64,000 nt of DNA. It comes from Streptomyces sp. F001. Its GTDB lineage: Bacteria > Actinomycetota > Actinomycetes > Streptomycetales > Streptomycetaceae. The stretch spans positions 61,737 to 125,736 of the forward strand of contig NZ_QZWF01000017.1 of the NCBI RefSeq assembly GCF_004187715.1, read 5' to 3'. The notes beneath the pieces are model-generated. The model was not told where the DNA came from. It was given only the letters and a program-made list of their open reading frames with translations, and ran no database searches. Position 1 is the first letter of the stretch. Every line of letters starts with the position of its first letter. Made by a program: the position numbers and the translations under genes. Of the stretch, positions 7,611 to 15,876 are shown one piece after another.

Positions 7611-9065
7611 TCAGCCGCGCAGGGCCTGGACTGCGGCTTCCAGCCGCTTGCCGAAGTCACCGTCCGCCTGGCGGAAGTTGTTGATCGCCCGCTCGGCGAT
7701 GTCGTCGCGCGACACCCCGGCGATGCTGCCCGCCAGGTTGTTGATCAGGCGCTCCTTCTCGTCCTCGGACATCAGGCGATAGAGGTTGCCCGCCTGGACG
7801 AAGTCGTCGTCCTCGGCGTGCACCGGCGCCGGGTGGTTGCCCGTACCGGCCGTGAAGTCCGAGGTGGAGGCCCACAGCGGCCGGTCCGTCTGGAACGGAC
7901 CGCCGAAGCTGTTCGGCTCGTAGTTCTTCGCGCCCTTGTGGCGGCCGTCGTACAGATAACCGTCACGGGAGTTGGTGCGCGCCTCGGTGGCGTGCGGGCG
8001 GTTCACCGGCAGGTGGTCGGCGTTGATGCCGACGCGGTAGCGGTGGGCGTCGCCGTATGCGAAGAGGCGGCCCTGGAGCATCTTGTCCGGGGACGGGCCG
8101 ATGCCGGGCACGAAGTGCGCCGGGGAGAAGATCGACTGCTCGACCTCGGCGAAGACGTTCTCCGGGTTGCGGTTGAGCTCCAGCTTCCCGATCTCGATCG
8201 GCGGGTAGTCCTCGTGCGGCCACACCTTGGTGAGGTCGAACGGGTTGAAGCGGTACGTCGCCGCGTCCGCCGCCGGCATGATCTGCACCTGGACGGTCCA
8301 GCTCGGGAACTCGCCGCGCTCGATGGCCTCGCGCAGGTCACGCTGGTGCGAGTCGGGGTCCTTGCCCGCCAGGATCTCCGCCTCCTCGGCGGTCAGGTTC
8401 TTGATGCCCTGGTCGGTCTTGAAGTGGTACTTGACCCAGAAGGCCTCGCCGGCCTCGTTGTTCCACTGGAATGTGTGCGAGCCGTAGCCGTTCAGGTGGC
8501 GGTACGAGGCGGGGATGCCGCGGTCCCCGAACAGCCAGGTCACCTGGTGGGTGCTCTCCGGGCTGAGCCCCCAGAAGTCCCACACGTTGTCGGCTTCCTG
8601 CGAGCCGGTGTACGGGTCGCGCTTCTGGGTGTGGATGAAGTCGGGGAACTTGATGGCGTCCTTGATGAAGAACACCGGGGTGTTGTTGCCGACGAGGTCG
8701 TAGTTGCCCTCCTCGGTGTAGAACTTCAGCGCGAAGCCACGCGGGTCACGGACGGCGTCCGCCGCACCCAGGTTGCCGGCCACGGTCGAGAAGCGCAGGA
8801 AGACCTCGGTCTGCTTGCCGATCTCGGAGAGGAACCCGGCCCGGGTGTACTTGGTCACATCGGCGGTCACCGTGAAGGTGCCGTAGGCACCGGCGCCACG
8901 GGCGTGCACGACCCGCTCCGGGATGCGCTCACGGTTGAAGTGGGCGAGCTTCTCGAGCAGGAGCTGGTCCTGGACGAGCACCGGGCCGCCGACGCCCGCG
9001 GTCTCGCTGTTCTGGTTGTCGGCGACCGGAGCACCGGCCTCCGTCGTAAGCGGTCCCTGCGTCAC
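7611..9065 (-). CDS. catA: Monofunctional haem catalase
   Basis: Decomposes hydrogen peroxide to water and oxygen in the cytoplasm. The 484-residue length fits the small-subunit clade-3 catalases. The distal His is in ERVVHARGAG (about residue 54), the distal Asn in VGNNTPVFF (about 127-128), and the proximal haem-ligand Tyr in RLFAYGDAHRYR (about 337). Two in-frame ATGs lie upstream, but the GTG is preferred because AGGAGGAG sits four bases before it and the chain then begins MTQGPLTTEAG as I recall S. coelicolor CatA. The divergent Fur-type gene and a perfect operator in the promoter indicate peroxide-inducible expression. Confidence 0.95.
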   Translation of the reverse strand: MTQGPLTTEAGAPVADNQNSETAGVGGPVLVQDQLLLEKLAHFNRERIPERVVHARGAGAYGTFTVTADVTKYTRAGFLSEIGKQTEVFLRFSTVAGNLGAADAVRDPRGFALKFYTEEGNYDLVGNNTPVFFIKDAIKFPDFIHTQKRDPYTGSQEADNVWDFWGLSPESTHQVTWLFGDRGIPASYRHLNGYGSHTFQWNNEAGEAFWVKYHFKTDQGIKNLTAEEAEILAGKDPDSHQRDLREAIERGEFPSWTVQVQIMPAADAATYRFNPFDLTKVWPHEDYPPIEIGKLELNRNPENVFAEVEQSIFSPAHFVPGIGPSPDKMLQGRLFAYGDAHRYRVGINADHLPVNRPHATEARTNSRDGYLYDGRHKGAKNYEPNSFGGPFQTDRPLWASTSDFTAGTGNHPAPVHAEDDDFVQAGNLYRLMSEDEKERLINNLAGSIAGVSRDDIAERAINNFRQADGDFGKRLEAAVQALRG

Positions 9066-9121
9066 GTGCTCCTCCTGCGTCATTCCTGACCGTTCCTGTC
9101 CCTCGGCCAAAGCCTGGCTCG

Positions 9122-9149
9122 ATCCTACAATGGACATTGTCTAAGTCAA
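9122..9149 (-). promoter_or_regulatory. catA promoter with embedded CatR operator
   Basis: On the minus strand TTGACT (-35, 9149-9144) and TAGGAT (-10, 9127-9122) are 16 bases apart. The perfect inverted repeat ACAAT-GGAC-ATTGT (9127-9140) fills most of the spacer and touches the -10. A protein bound there would exclude RNA polymerase, as expected for repression by a Fur/PerR-type repressor. Confidence 0.75.
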
Positions 9150-9208
9150 GTAGAGCTCCAAAGCCACACCTATTCGTAAACTGGTTACCAGCTGCTAAGC
9201 TGAGCTTT

Positions 9209-9625
9209 ATGAGTGACCTTCTGGAACGACTGCGCGGACGTGGATGGCGGATGACCGCGCAGCGGCGCGTCGTGGCCGAGGTCCTCGACGGCGAACACGT
9301 CCACCTGACGGCCGACGAGGTCCACGCGCGGGCTGTCGCCAAGCTGCCCGAGATCTCCCGGGCGACCGTCTACAACACGCTGGGCGAGCTGGTGTCCCTC
9401 GGTGAGGTGCTCGAGGTCGCCACCGACAAGCGCGCCAAGCGGTACGACCCGAACGCCCACCGGCCCCACCACCACCTGGTGTGCGCCCAGTGCGGCGCGA
9501 TCCGCGACGTCCACCCGAACGGCAACCCGCTGGCCGATCTCCCGGACTCGGAGCGCTTCGGCTTCACGGTCTCGGACGTCGAGGTGACGTACCGCGGCGT
9601 CTGCCCGAACTGCGCGAGCGCGTAA
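9209..9625 (+). CDS. catR: Fur/PerR-family repressor CatR
   Basis: A 138-residue Fur-family regulator. It has the winged helix with recognition segment ISRATVYNTL (about residues 50-59), and the His-rich metal site HHHLVCAQCG (about 89-98). The CPNC pair at the C-terminus completes the structural zinc site with CAQC. Position and divergent orientation match the S. coelicolor catR-catA pair, where CatR senses peroxide through metal-dependent oxidation. The ATG at 9209 is chosen over longer in-frame starts. TAAGCT (9197-9202) just upstream is a plausible -10, so the message may be leaderless. A CTGGTTACCAG palindrome lies 20 bases upstream. Confidence 0.93.
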   Translation: MSDLLERLRGRGWRMTAQRRVVAEVLDGEHVHLTADEVHARAVAKLPEISRATVYNTLGELVSLGEVLEVATDKRAKRYDPNAHRPHHHLVCAQCGAIRDVHPNGNPLADLPDSERFGFTVSDVEVTYRGVCPNCASA

Positions 9626-9643
9626 AGACAGCCTTCCAGCCAG

Positions 9644-9673
9644 CCCCGGCATCGATACGGTGCCGGGGTTTTC
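9644..9673 (+). terminator. catR terminator
   Basis: CCCCGGCA pairs with TGCCGGGG around a nine-base loop and is followed by TTTTCT, a classical intrinsic terminator just after the catR stop. Confidence 0.85.
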
Positions 9674-9697
9674 TGCTGCGTACGGACACTCAAACGC

Positions 9698-9735
9698 ACT
9701 GAAGGGCTCGGATCGAATGATCCGAGCCCTTCAGT
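9698..9735. terminator. Strong hairpin terminator downstream of tRNA-fMet
   Basis: A perfect 17-bp stem (ACTGAAGGGCTCGGATC with its complement) closes a GAAT tetraloop. It lies six bases beyond the 3' end of the minus-strand tRNA and between two opposing transcripts, so it can serve both. Confidence 0.85.
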
Positions 9736-9741
9736 CTTCAG

Positions 9742-9815
9742 TAGCGGGGACAGGATTTGAACCTGCGACCTCTGGGTTATGAGCCCAGCGAGCTACCGAG
9801 CTGCTCCACCCCGCG
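9742..9815 (-). tRNA. Initiator tRNA-Met (CAU), copy 1
   Basis: A complete 74-base cloverleaf without encoded CCA. The anticodon loop is CTCATAA with a CAT anticodon. Three consecutive G-C pairs (GGG/CCC) close the anticodon stem and the 1-72 pair is mismatched (C1/T72). Both are initiator features. The T-arm contains GGTTCAAATCC. The 74-base gene appears identical in the second copy 2.2 kb away. Confidence 0.96.
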
Positions 9816-9830
9816 TCGATGAACGCAACG

Positions 9831-11819
9831 TTACGTCAAGGACGAGGAAGGAAGCAAATCAGTTACCCACACCGACGTGGGGCGGCACGGGCGGGCGCTG
9901 GGGTCCCCCCTTTGGGGGAGGCACCCGTCACGCCGGGCTGCGCTCCCACCCGGCCTCAGCCACAACGCCGGGCACGCACCCGACCAGCTCCAGCACGGGC
10001 CGGCGTCACGCCGACAGCTCCTCCCGCAAGGCATCCCGCAACCGTGCCGCCCGCTCCGCAACCTCCGCGCCCCAGGTTCACGGCACGGTCGGCCCACCGC
10101 TGCCCTCCGCCAGCTCCCCCGACGCGCGTAGACGAGGGCCAGCCGCAGCGCCGCCCGCCCGTGCCCCGCGTCAGCAGCCCGTGTCCACCACACGGCAGCC
10201 TCCGGCTCGCTCCCCTCCCGAGCCAGCAGCAGCCCGAGATTGAACGCTCCGTTCCGCGATCCGGCCTCGGCCGCCTCCCGGTACCACCGAGCCGCCTCGA
10301 CCACATCACCGCGCGCCGCGGCCAGCATCCCGACCCGCACCTGCGCTCTGCGATGCCCTTGATGAGCCGCCCGCTCGTACCACTCCTCGCACTCGGACTT
10401 CTCATGCACCGACTCCCCCAGCTCGTGCTGAGGAGCCGGCGGCCGCCGAGCGTCGAGCAGGGCCGCCAGCCGGTAGGCGGCTTCCGCACTCCCTCCACCG
10501 GCCGCGCGCCGAAGATGCCGCTCGGCGTCCAGCTCGTCCCCGTCCCGCAGTCGCGCGATCCCGACCTGCAGCGCGGCTTCGATGTGCCCGGCGGCAGCGG
10601 CCCGCTCGTACCACCGCAGCGCGGCCGCGGCCTCGCCCCGCCCGGCATACAGAATCCCCAGGTTGAACGCGGCGTCCACGCTCCCCGCCTCCGCCGCCTT
10701 GGAGAACCACGGCTCGGCCCCGGTCTGGTCCCCGCCCTGGAGCAGCAGGATCGCCAGCGCGTTCGCCGCCTCCCGATGCCCGGCGTACGCCGCGCGCCGG
10801 TACCACTGCTCGGCCTGTGTGGTCCGCCCCTGCTCGGCGCAGAGCAGCCCGAGGTTGTAGGCCCCGTTGACGTCCCCGGCGTCCATCGCGGCCCGGTACC
10901 AGCGCTCGGCGGTCTGGGTCTGCCCGCGCTCGGCGTGCAGCGCGCCCAGTGCGTTGGCCGCGTTGCCGTCGCCCTCCTGCGCGGCGCGCAGCCACCAGAC
11001 GGCGGCGCTCTCCTCGTCCCCGGCGTCCCGGAGCAGGAACCCGAGCGCGCAGGCGGCGCGCGCCTCGCCGTCCTTGGCGGACGTCAGATACCAGCGCCCG
11101 GCCTCCTTCAGCTCGCCGCGCCTCTCGAGGATCGCCCCGAGGTGCAGCGCGGCCCGGCGGTGGCCGCGTGCGGCGGCCTGCCGGTACCACTGTTCGGCCT
11201 CCGCCTCCGCAGGCGGCTCGACACCGTTGTCAGGCCCGGCCCCGCCCTCCTGCGCCGCCCGGCGATCAAGCGTGCGCGCCAGCCGGTACGCCGCTTCCCG
11301 GTGCCCCCGCTCGGCGGCGACCCGCATCCACTGCTCGGCGTCGGCGTCGGCGCGGTGCTCCAGCAGGTCGGCGAGGACGTAGGCGCCCAGGACGTGTCCC
11401 TGTTCGGCGGACTGGCGCAGCCAGTACTCGGCGGCGGGTTCGTCACCGCGTTCGCGGTGGTGCCGCCCGAGGGCGTGCGCGGCGGCCGCGCTGCCGGCGA
11501 CGGCGGCGATCCGCCACCACCCGGCGGCTTCGTCGGCGTACCCACGCTGGTGCAGCAGGACGCCCAGGTTGTTGGCGGCGGCGCGGTCGCCCTCGGCGGT
11601 CGCGGCGCGCAGATGGGGTTCGGCTCCGTCGAGATCGCCGCGGCGCAGCAGCATGGCGCCGAGGACACTCATCGCCTCGACGTCACCGGCCTCGGCGGCG
11701 AGCCGCTGACGCGCCTCCTCGACCGCTTCGCCGGTTTCGTCCCGGGTCTCCTCCTGGCCGGAAGGCTGCACAAATCGCCCTGTCTCGAACAGAGTTGCCT
11801 TGTCCCCCATAACGTCCAT
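9831..11819 (-). CDS. Sel1/TPR-repeat protein, 3' end probably frameshifted
   Basis: A solenoid of about fourteen Sel1-like repeats of about 36 residues, each with the pattern A-x-x-L-G-x-L-x-x-x-x-G-D-x-x-x-A-x-x-W-(Y/W)-x-x-A-A-x-x-G-H/D. It starts near residue 30 and runs to about 560. Such repeats are protein-protein scaffolds. There is no signal peptide. A second ATG three codons in (MGDKATLFE) is an alternative start. The open frame gives 662 residues, but repeat character stops abruptly near 10130. A normal-looking tail (AERAARLRDALREELSA then TGA at 10008-10006) lies in another frame, reached through single-base shifts. The last 100 or so residues of the open frame are therefore probably spurious. 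Confidence 0.75.
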   Translation of the reverse strand: MDVMGDKATLFETGRFVQPSGQEETRDETGEAVEEARQRLAAEAGDVEAMSVLGAMLLRRGDLDGAEPHLRAATAEGDRAAANNLGVLLHQRGYADEAAGWWRIAAVAGSAAAAHALGRHHRERGDEPAAEYWLRQSAEQGHVLGAYVLADLLEHRADADAEQWMRVAAERGHREAAYRLARTLDRRAAQEGGAGPDNGVEPPAEAEAEQWYRQAAARGHRRAALHLGAILERRGELKEAGRWYLTSAKDGEARAACALGFLLRDAGDEESAAVWWLRAAQEGDGNAANALGALHAERGQTQTAERWYRAAMDAGDVNGAYNLGLLCAEQGRTTQAEQWYRRAAYAGHREAANALAILLLQGGDQTGAEPWFSKAAEAGSVDAAFNLGILYAGRGEAAAALRWYERAAAAGHIEAALQVGIARLRDGDELDAERHLRRAAGGGSAEAAYRLAALLDARRPPAPQHELGESVHEKSECEEWYERAAHQGHRRAQVRVGMLAAARGDVVEAARWYREAAEAGSRNGAFNLGLLLAREGSEPEAAVWWTRAADAGHGRAALRLALVYARRGSWRRAAVGRPCREPGARRLRSGRHGCGMPCGRSCRRDAGPCWSWSGACPALWLRPGGSAARRDGCLPQRGDPSARPCRPTSVWVTDLLPSSSLT
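9900..9926. repeat. Small palindromic G/C-run element
   Basis: GGGTCCCCCC-TTT-GGGGGAGGC forms a short hairpin of the type scattered through Streptomyces intergenic DNA. It lies inside the 3' extension of the Sel1 open frame, which supports the view that the real coding end is upstream of it. Confidence 0.45.
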
Positions 11820-11982
11820 CGTCGCACCACCTGCAACCTGGGTACACCTGGTATACCGCAGCCAGTGAGGTCACTTCAGCGTTTTGTCGACATGCCCACA
11901 GAGAGATAAGTCAAACACAGTTCTGCCAACTCCCCACGGCGGCACGGCGATACGACACGTCGGCACATGCGTTCGCACACCA

Positions 11983-12017
11983 CGAAGGCCCGGATCCTTG
12001 GAGGATCCGGGCCTTCG
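11983..12017. terminator. Terminator downstream of tRNA-fMet copy 2
   Basis: CGAAGGCCCGGATCC (11983-11997) pairs perfectly with GGATCCGGGCCTTCG (12003-12017) around a five-base loop. It sits eight bases beyond the tRNA 3' end and ahead of the Sel1 gene. Confidence 0.85.
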
Positions 12018-12024
12018 ACTTCAG

Positions 12025-12098
12025 TAGCGGGGACAGGATTTGAACCTGCGACCTCTGGGTTATGAGCCCAGCGAGCTACCGAGCTGCTCCACCCCGCG
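12025..12098 (-). tRNA. Initiator tRNA-Met (CAU), copy 2
   Basis: Appears identical base for base to the first initiator tRNA, with the same CAT anticodon, GGG/CCC anticodon-stem pairs and C1/T72 mismatch. Sequence similarity also extends a few bases past the 3' end (TTCAG), followed by a separate terminator. The two genes bracket the Sel1-repeat gene in the same orientation. Confidence 0.96.
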
Positions 12099-12142
12099 TC
12101 GTTGTTCTGCAACAGTATCACGACGCGGGGAGAGCTTTTCGA

Positions 12143-15112
12143 TCAGCTGCTGTTCGGACTGCTGGTGGGGCTGGGACTGCCAGAGGGGCTGGGACTCTTG
12201 GTGGGCTTGGGGCTGCTGTTGCCACCGCCACCGCCCGTGTTACCGGCCTGCGACTGCGCCTCCTCGGCCCGCTTCAGCGCCTCCTCCAGGTCCTCCTGGG
12301 CCCTGCCATAGGCCTCCCAGTCGTTGTTCTTCAGGGCTTCCTGGCCGGCCTCGAAGGCCTTCTGGGCGTCGCTGAGCGCTTCCTGGACCGTGGGGTTGTC
12401 CGATGTCGGCGGCGGTGTCGTGTCCTCGCCCTCGTCCGGTGGTGTCGGGGGCGCCGCCTCCGCCCCGAAGACCTTGTTGAGGGCCTGGTCGAGAGTGTCC
12501 TCGAAGGCGGTGTTGCCGCCGTAGGAGACCAACACCTTGCGCAGCAGCGGGTACTTCAGTCCGCCACCGCGTACGTAGACCGGCTCCACGTACAGCAGTC
12601 CGCCGTTCAGTGGCACCGTCAGCAGGTTGCCGTACTCCACTTCCGAGTCGCCGCCTCTCAGCAGCCGGATGGACTCGGCGATGTCCTGTTCGGAGTTGAA
12701 CTGGCTCTGGACCTGTTTGGGTCCGTTGACCGTCGTACTGGTGGGCAGTTTCAGGATTCTGATCTTGCCGTAGCCGCTGGTGCCCGCCTCGGCGTCGACC
12801 GACATGAACGCGCTGAGGTTGTCACGGCCGTTGGGCGTGAACGTCGTCGTCAGCGAGAACGCCTGTTCCTTCTGGTCGGGCATCTTCATGCTCAGGTAGT
12901 ACGGCGGCACCGCGTCGCCCGACTTGTTGGTCGGGTCGTCCGGCACCTGCCACACCTCGCTGCCGCTCAGGAACGTGTCAGCGTCCTTGACGTGGTAGCG
13001 GGTGAGCAGCTCGCGCTGGACCTTGAACAGGTCCTGCGGGTAGCGGAGATGGGCCATCAGCGAGTTGCCGATCTCGCTCCGTGGCTCCACCGTGTCGGGG
13101 AACGCCTTCATCCAGGTCTTCAGGACCGGGTCCTGGGTGTCCCACTGGTAGAGCTTGACCTCGCCGGTGTACGCGTCGACGGTCGCCTTCACCGAGTTGC
13201 GGATGTAGTTGACCTGGTTCTGCTGGGCCACCACCGCGCGCTGGTCGTTGGTCGCGGTCAGCGAGTCCGCCGTGGTGGTACCGAGGGTCGTACGGGAGGC
13301 GTACGGGTATCCGTTCGTCGTCGTGTACGCGTCGACGATCCACTGGATCTTGCCGTCCACCACCGCCGGGTAGGCGTCGCCGTCGATGGTCAGCCACGGC
13401 GCGACCGCCTCGACGCGCTCCTTGGGGGTGCGGTTGTACAGGATCCGCGAACCCTCGCCGATCGCGCCGGAGTACAGGATCTGCGGCTCGTTGAGCGCCA
13501 CCGCGTACGCGGCCCGGTTTATCGGGTTGGCGAGGTTGATCCCGCCCTTGCCCTCGTAGCTGTAGGTCTTCTCACCGCTGTCGTCGGAGTAGTCGATCTC
13601 CTTCTGGGGACCGCCGACGATCGAGTAGGTGTTGGTCTTCTCGCCGTAGTAGATCCGCTGCTCGTACTTGCCCAGCTGACCCTTGGACGGCAGGTCGGAC
13701 TCGGTGAAGACCGGGCGGCCCTCGGAGTCGGCGGTGGTGCCCTTGGCGGCGACCACACCGTATCCGTGGGTGTAGCGGAAGTGGTTGTTGATCCAGTTCT
13801 GCTTGTCGATGCCCGCGTAGTTCAGCTCGCGCAGACCGATGACCGTGTCCTGGTCCTTGCCTTCCGCACTGTAGCGGTCGACGTCCAGATTGGTCGGGAA
13901 CGCGTAGTACTTCCGCATCTGTTGGAGCTGCTGGAACGTCGGCGAGACGATGTTCGGGTCCATGATGCGGATGCTGGCCGTCGAGTCGACGTCGTTGCGC
14001 AGCTTGGCCGCGTCCTCGGTGTTGCTCGTGCCCGAGTACTCGGTGACCTGGGTGCCCTCGATGCCGTACGCGTCACGCGTCGCCTTGAGGTTCTTCGCGA
14101 CGTACGGGGCTTCCTTGGCCTGCTCGTTCGGCTGGACCTGGAACTTCTGCACGATCGCCGGGTACAGCCCGCCGATGAGGATCGCGGAGAGCACCAACAG
14201 GCCGAAGCCGATGAGGGGCAGCTGCCAGGTGCGCCGCCAGATGGTGGCGAAGAACAGCAGAGCGCAGATGACGGCGATGCAGAACAGGATCGTCTTGGCC
14301 GGCAGATAGGCGTTGGCGTCGACGTACCGCAGGCCCGTCCAGTTGTCCGTCGCCTTGAAGTCGCTGGACTTGACCGCGAGGCCGTACCGGTCGAGCCAGT
14401 ACGCGACCGCCTTCAGGGCGACGAAGATACCGATGAGCACCGACAGGTGTCCGGTCGCGGCAGCCGTGGCGCGCGCCCCGGGGCTGGTGATGCGCAGCCC
14501 GCCGTACAGGTAGTGGGTGAGTGCGGCGGCGATCACGGAGAGGATCGCGGCGGCGAAGCCGAAGCCGAGCAGGAACCGGTACCAGGGCAGGTCGAAGGCG
14601 TAGAAGGCGACGTCCAGCTGGAACTGGGGGTCCTTCTGCCCGAAGGGCACGCCGTTGACCCACATCAGCCAGGTGCGCCACTGGCTGGATGCGGACGCGC
14701 CCGCGATCAGGCCCACCAGGGCGGTGATCCCGAACAGCAGCCACTTCTTGTAGGGCGCGATGCCCATCCGGTAGCGGTCGAGGCTCTGCTGCTCCATCGA
14801 CATCGCGCTCAGCGGCGGGCGCAGCCGGTGGGCCAGCCAGATGTTGAATCCGACGGCGACGGCCATGAGCAGGCCGAAGACGAAGAAGAGTCCGATCTTG
14901 GTCCACAAGGTGGTGGTGAAGACGGACGAGTAGTTCACCGACCGGTACCAGAGCCAGTCAGTCCAGAAGCCCGCGAACATGGTGAACGCCATGCCGAGTA
15001 CGGCAAGGACGCCCAGTGTCATGAGCAGGGTCCGGACTCGCCGGGACGGGCGGCCCACTCTGATCCGTGGCCCCGTCGGGCCTCCGCCGCGGTCCGGCAT
15101 CTGGAAAGCCAA
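12143..15112 (-). CDS. UPF0182 family membrane protein
   Basis: A 989-residue protein of the UPF0182 family, universal in actinobacteria and of unknown function. The N-terminal third holds about seven transmembrane helices, beginning around residues 29-51 after a basic N-terminus. The remaining approximately 600 residues form a large extracytoplasmic domain rich in Tyr, Asp and Asn. The extreme C-terminus is a coiled, acidic segment (EALSDAQKAFEAGQEAL...) and then a low-complexity Ser/Pro tail that could lie in the cell wall. The next gene is divergent across 150 bases. Tail length varies in this family, so the last 40 residues are the least certain. Confidence 0.92.
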   Translation of the reverse strand: MAFQMPDRGGGPTGPRIRVGRPSRRVRTLLMTLGVLAVLGMAFTMFAGFWTDWLWYRSVNYSSVFTTTLWTKIGLFFVFGLLMAVAVGFNIWLAHRLRPPLSAMSMEQQSLDRYRMGIAPYKKWLLFGITALVGLIAGASASSQWRTWLMWVNGVPFGQKDPQFQLDVAFYAFDLPWYRFLLGFGFAAAILSVIAAALTHYLYGGLRITSPGARATAAATGHLSVLIGIFVALKAVAYWLDRYGLAVKSSDFKATDNWTGLRYVDANAYLPAKTILFCIAVICALLFFATIWRRTWQLPLIGFGLLVLSAILIGGLYPAIVQKFQVQPNEQAKEAPYVAKNLKATRDAYGIEGTQVTEYSGTSNTEDAAKLRNDVDSTASIRIMDPNIVSPTFQQLQQMRKYYAFPTNLDVDRYSAEGKDQDTVIGLRELNYAGIDKQNWINNHFRYTHGYGVVAAKGTTADSEGRPVFTESDLPSKGQLGKYEQRIYYGEKTNTYSIVGGPQKEIDYSDDSGEKTYSYEGKGGINLANPINRAAYAVALNEPQILYSGAIGEGSRILYNRTPKERVEAVAPWLTIDGDAYPAVVDGKIQWIVDAYTTTNGYPYASRTTLGTTTADSLTATNDQRAVVAQQNQVNYIRNSVKATVDAYTGEVKLYQWDTQDPVLKTWMKAFPDTVEPRSEIGNSLMAHLRYPQDLFKVQRELLTRYHVKDADTFLSGSEVWQVPDDPTNKSGDAVPPYYLSMKMPDQKEQAFSLTTTFTPNGRDNLSAFMSVDAEAGTSGYGKIRILKLPTSTTVNGPKQVQSQFNSEQDIAESIRLLRGGDSEVEYGNLLTVPLNGGLLYVEPVYVRGGGLKYPLLRKVLVSYGGNTAFEDTLDQALNKVFGAEAAPPTPPDEGEDTTPPPTSDNPTVQEALSDAQKAFEAGQEALKNNDWEAYGRAQEDLEEALKRAEEAQSQAGNTGGGGGNSSPKPTKSPSPSGSPSPTSSPNSS

Positions 15113-15263
15113 GGTGGCACCTCGAAAAATCGCTGTTTGTCTGTCAGGCCCCCGTTGTCGCGGGCCGTCCGTGAGCCCCGTGATCGTAGGCCCTCACCTA
15201 TGCAACTTACTCACGCTTTACTCGGTTCCCGATTCCGGGCGGGAACGAGGCAGGATTGTGACC

Positions 15264-15806
15264 ATGTCCAACACACCCATGGCGGCGAGCCCGCTCACCC
15301 GGGCCGTACTCGAGATCGACGAGTACGCCTCCGGTCTCGGCTGGGACCAGCCCGCCCGCCTCTTCGCCCTCGTAGACACCGCGCAGCTGCGGGCCCAGGA
15401 ACCCGCGCTGGCGGCGCAGCTCGGCCTGGGGGACGAGCAGGAGGCCGCCGGTCTCACCCCGATCGAGCAGGACGAGGTTCCAACGGACAAGCCGCTGGAT
15501 GAGTTCCTCGGCACGATCGCCTGGCCCGATGCGGTGGCCGGCTGTGCGCTGACGGTGGAGCGGCTGATGCTGCCGCCGTCAGCGGAGGCGCAGGTTCCGG
15601 AGGACCTGGACGAGGCCGCGCTCACGAAGTGGGTGGCGCGGCACCCGGAGCGCCAGGAGGTCCGGATGACGGTCGCCGTCCTGCGGGACGGCGCGCGGGA
15701 GTCGGCGCTGCGGCTGCGGGAGAAGGACTCGCCGACGGAGGTCCTCACCGGCTCGGAGCTGGTGCCGGGTCTGGCGCAGGCGCTGGCGGCGACGTTCGAG
15801 GACTGA
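15264..15806 (+). CDS. PPA1309 family protein
   Basis: A 180-residue cytoplasmic protein of the actinobacterial PPA1309 family, function unknown. It is acidic, with an N-terminal helical half (LTRAVLEIDEYASGLGWDQP) and a conserved C-terminal strand-helix part around LRLREKDSPTEVLTG. The ATG at 15264 is used; a longer open frame upstream overlaps the divergent UPF0182 promoter region. In other actinobacteria it lies between the UPF0182 and YlbL genes, as here. Confidence 0.85.
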   Translation: MSNTPMAASPLTRAVLEIDEYASGLGWDQPARLFALVDTAQLRAQEPALAAQLGLGDEQEAAGLTPIEQDEVPTDKPLDEFLGTIAWPDAVAGCALTVERLMLPPSAEAQVPEDLDEAALTKWVARHPERQEVRMTVAVLRDGARESALRLREKDSPTEVLTGSELVPGLAQALAATFED

Positions 15807-15876
15807 GGTCTACCGGTACGGCACTGGGGCGCCCTTGACCGTGCGGGCGCCCCTGGCCGCGCGTGATCCCTGTTGC

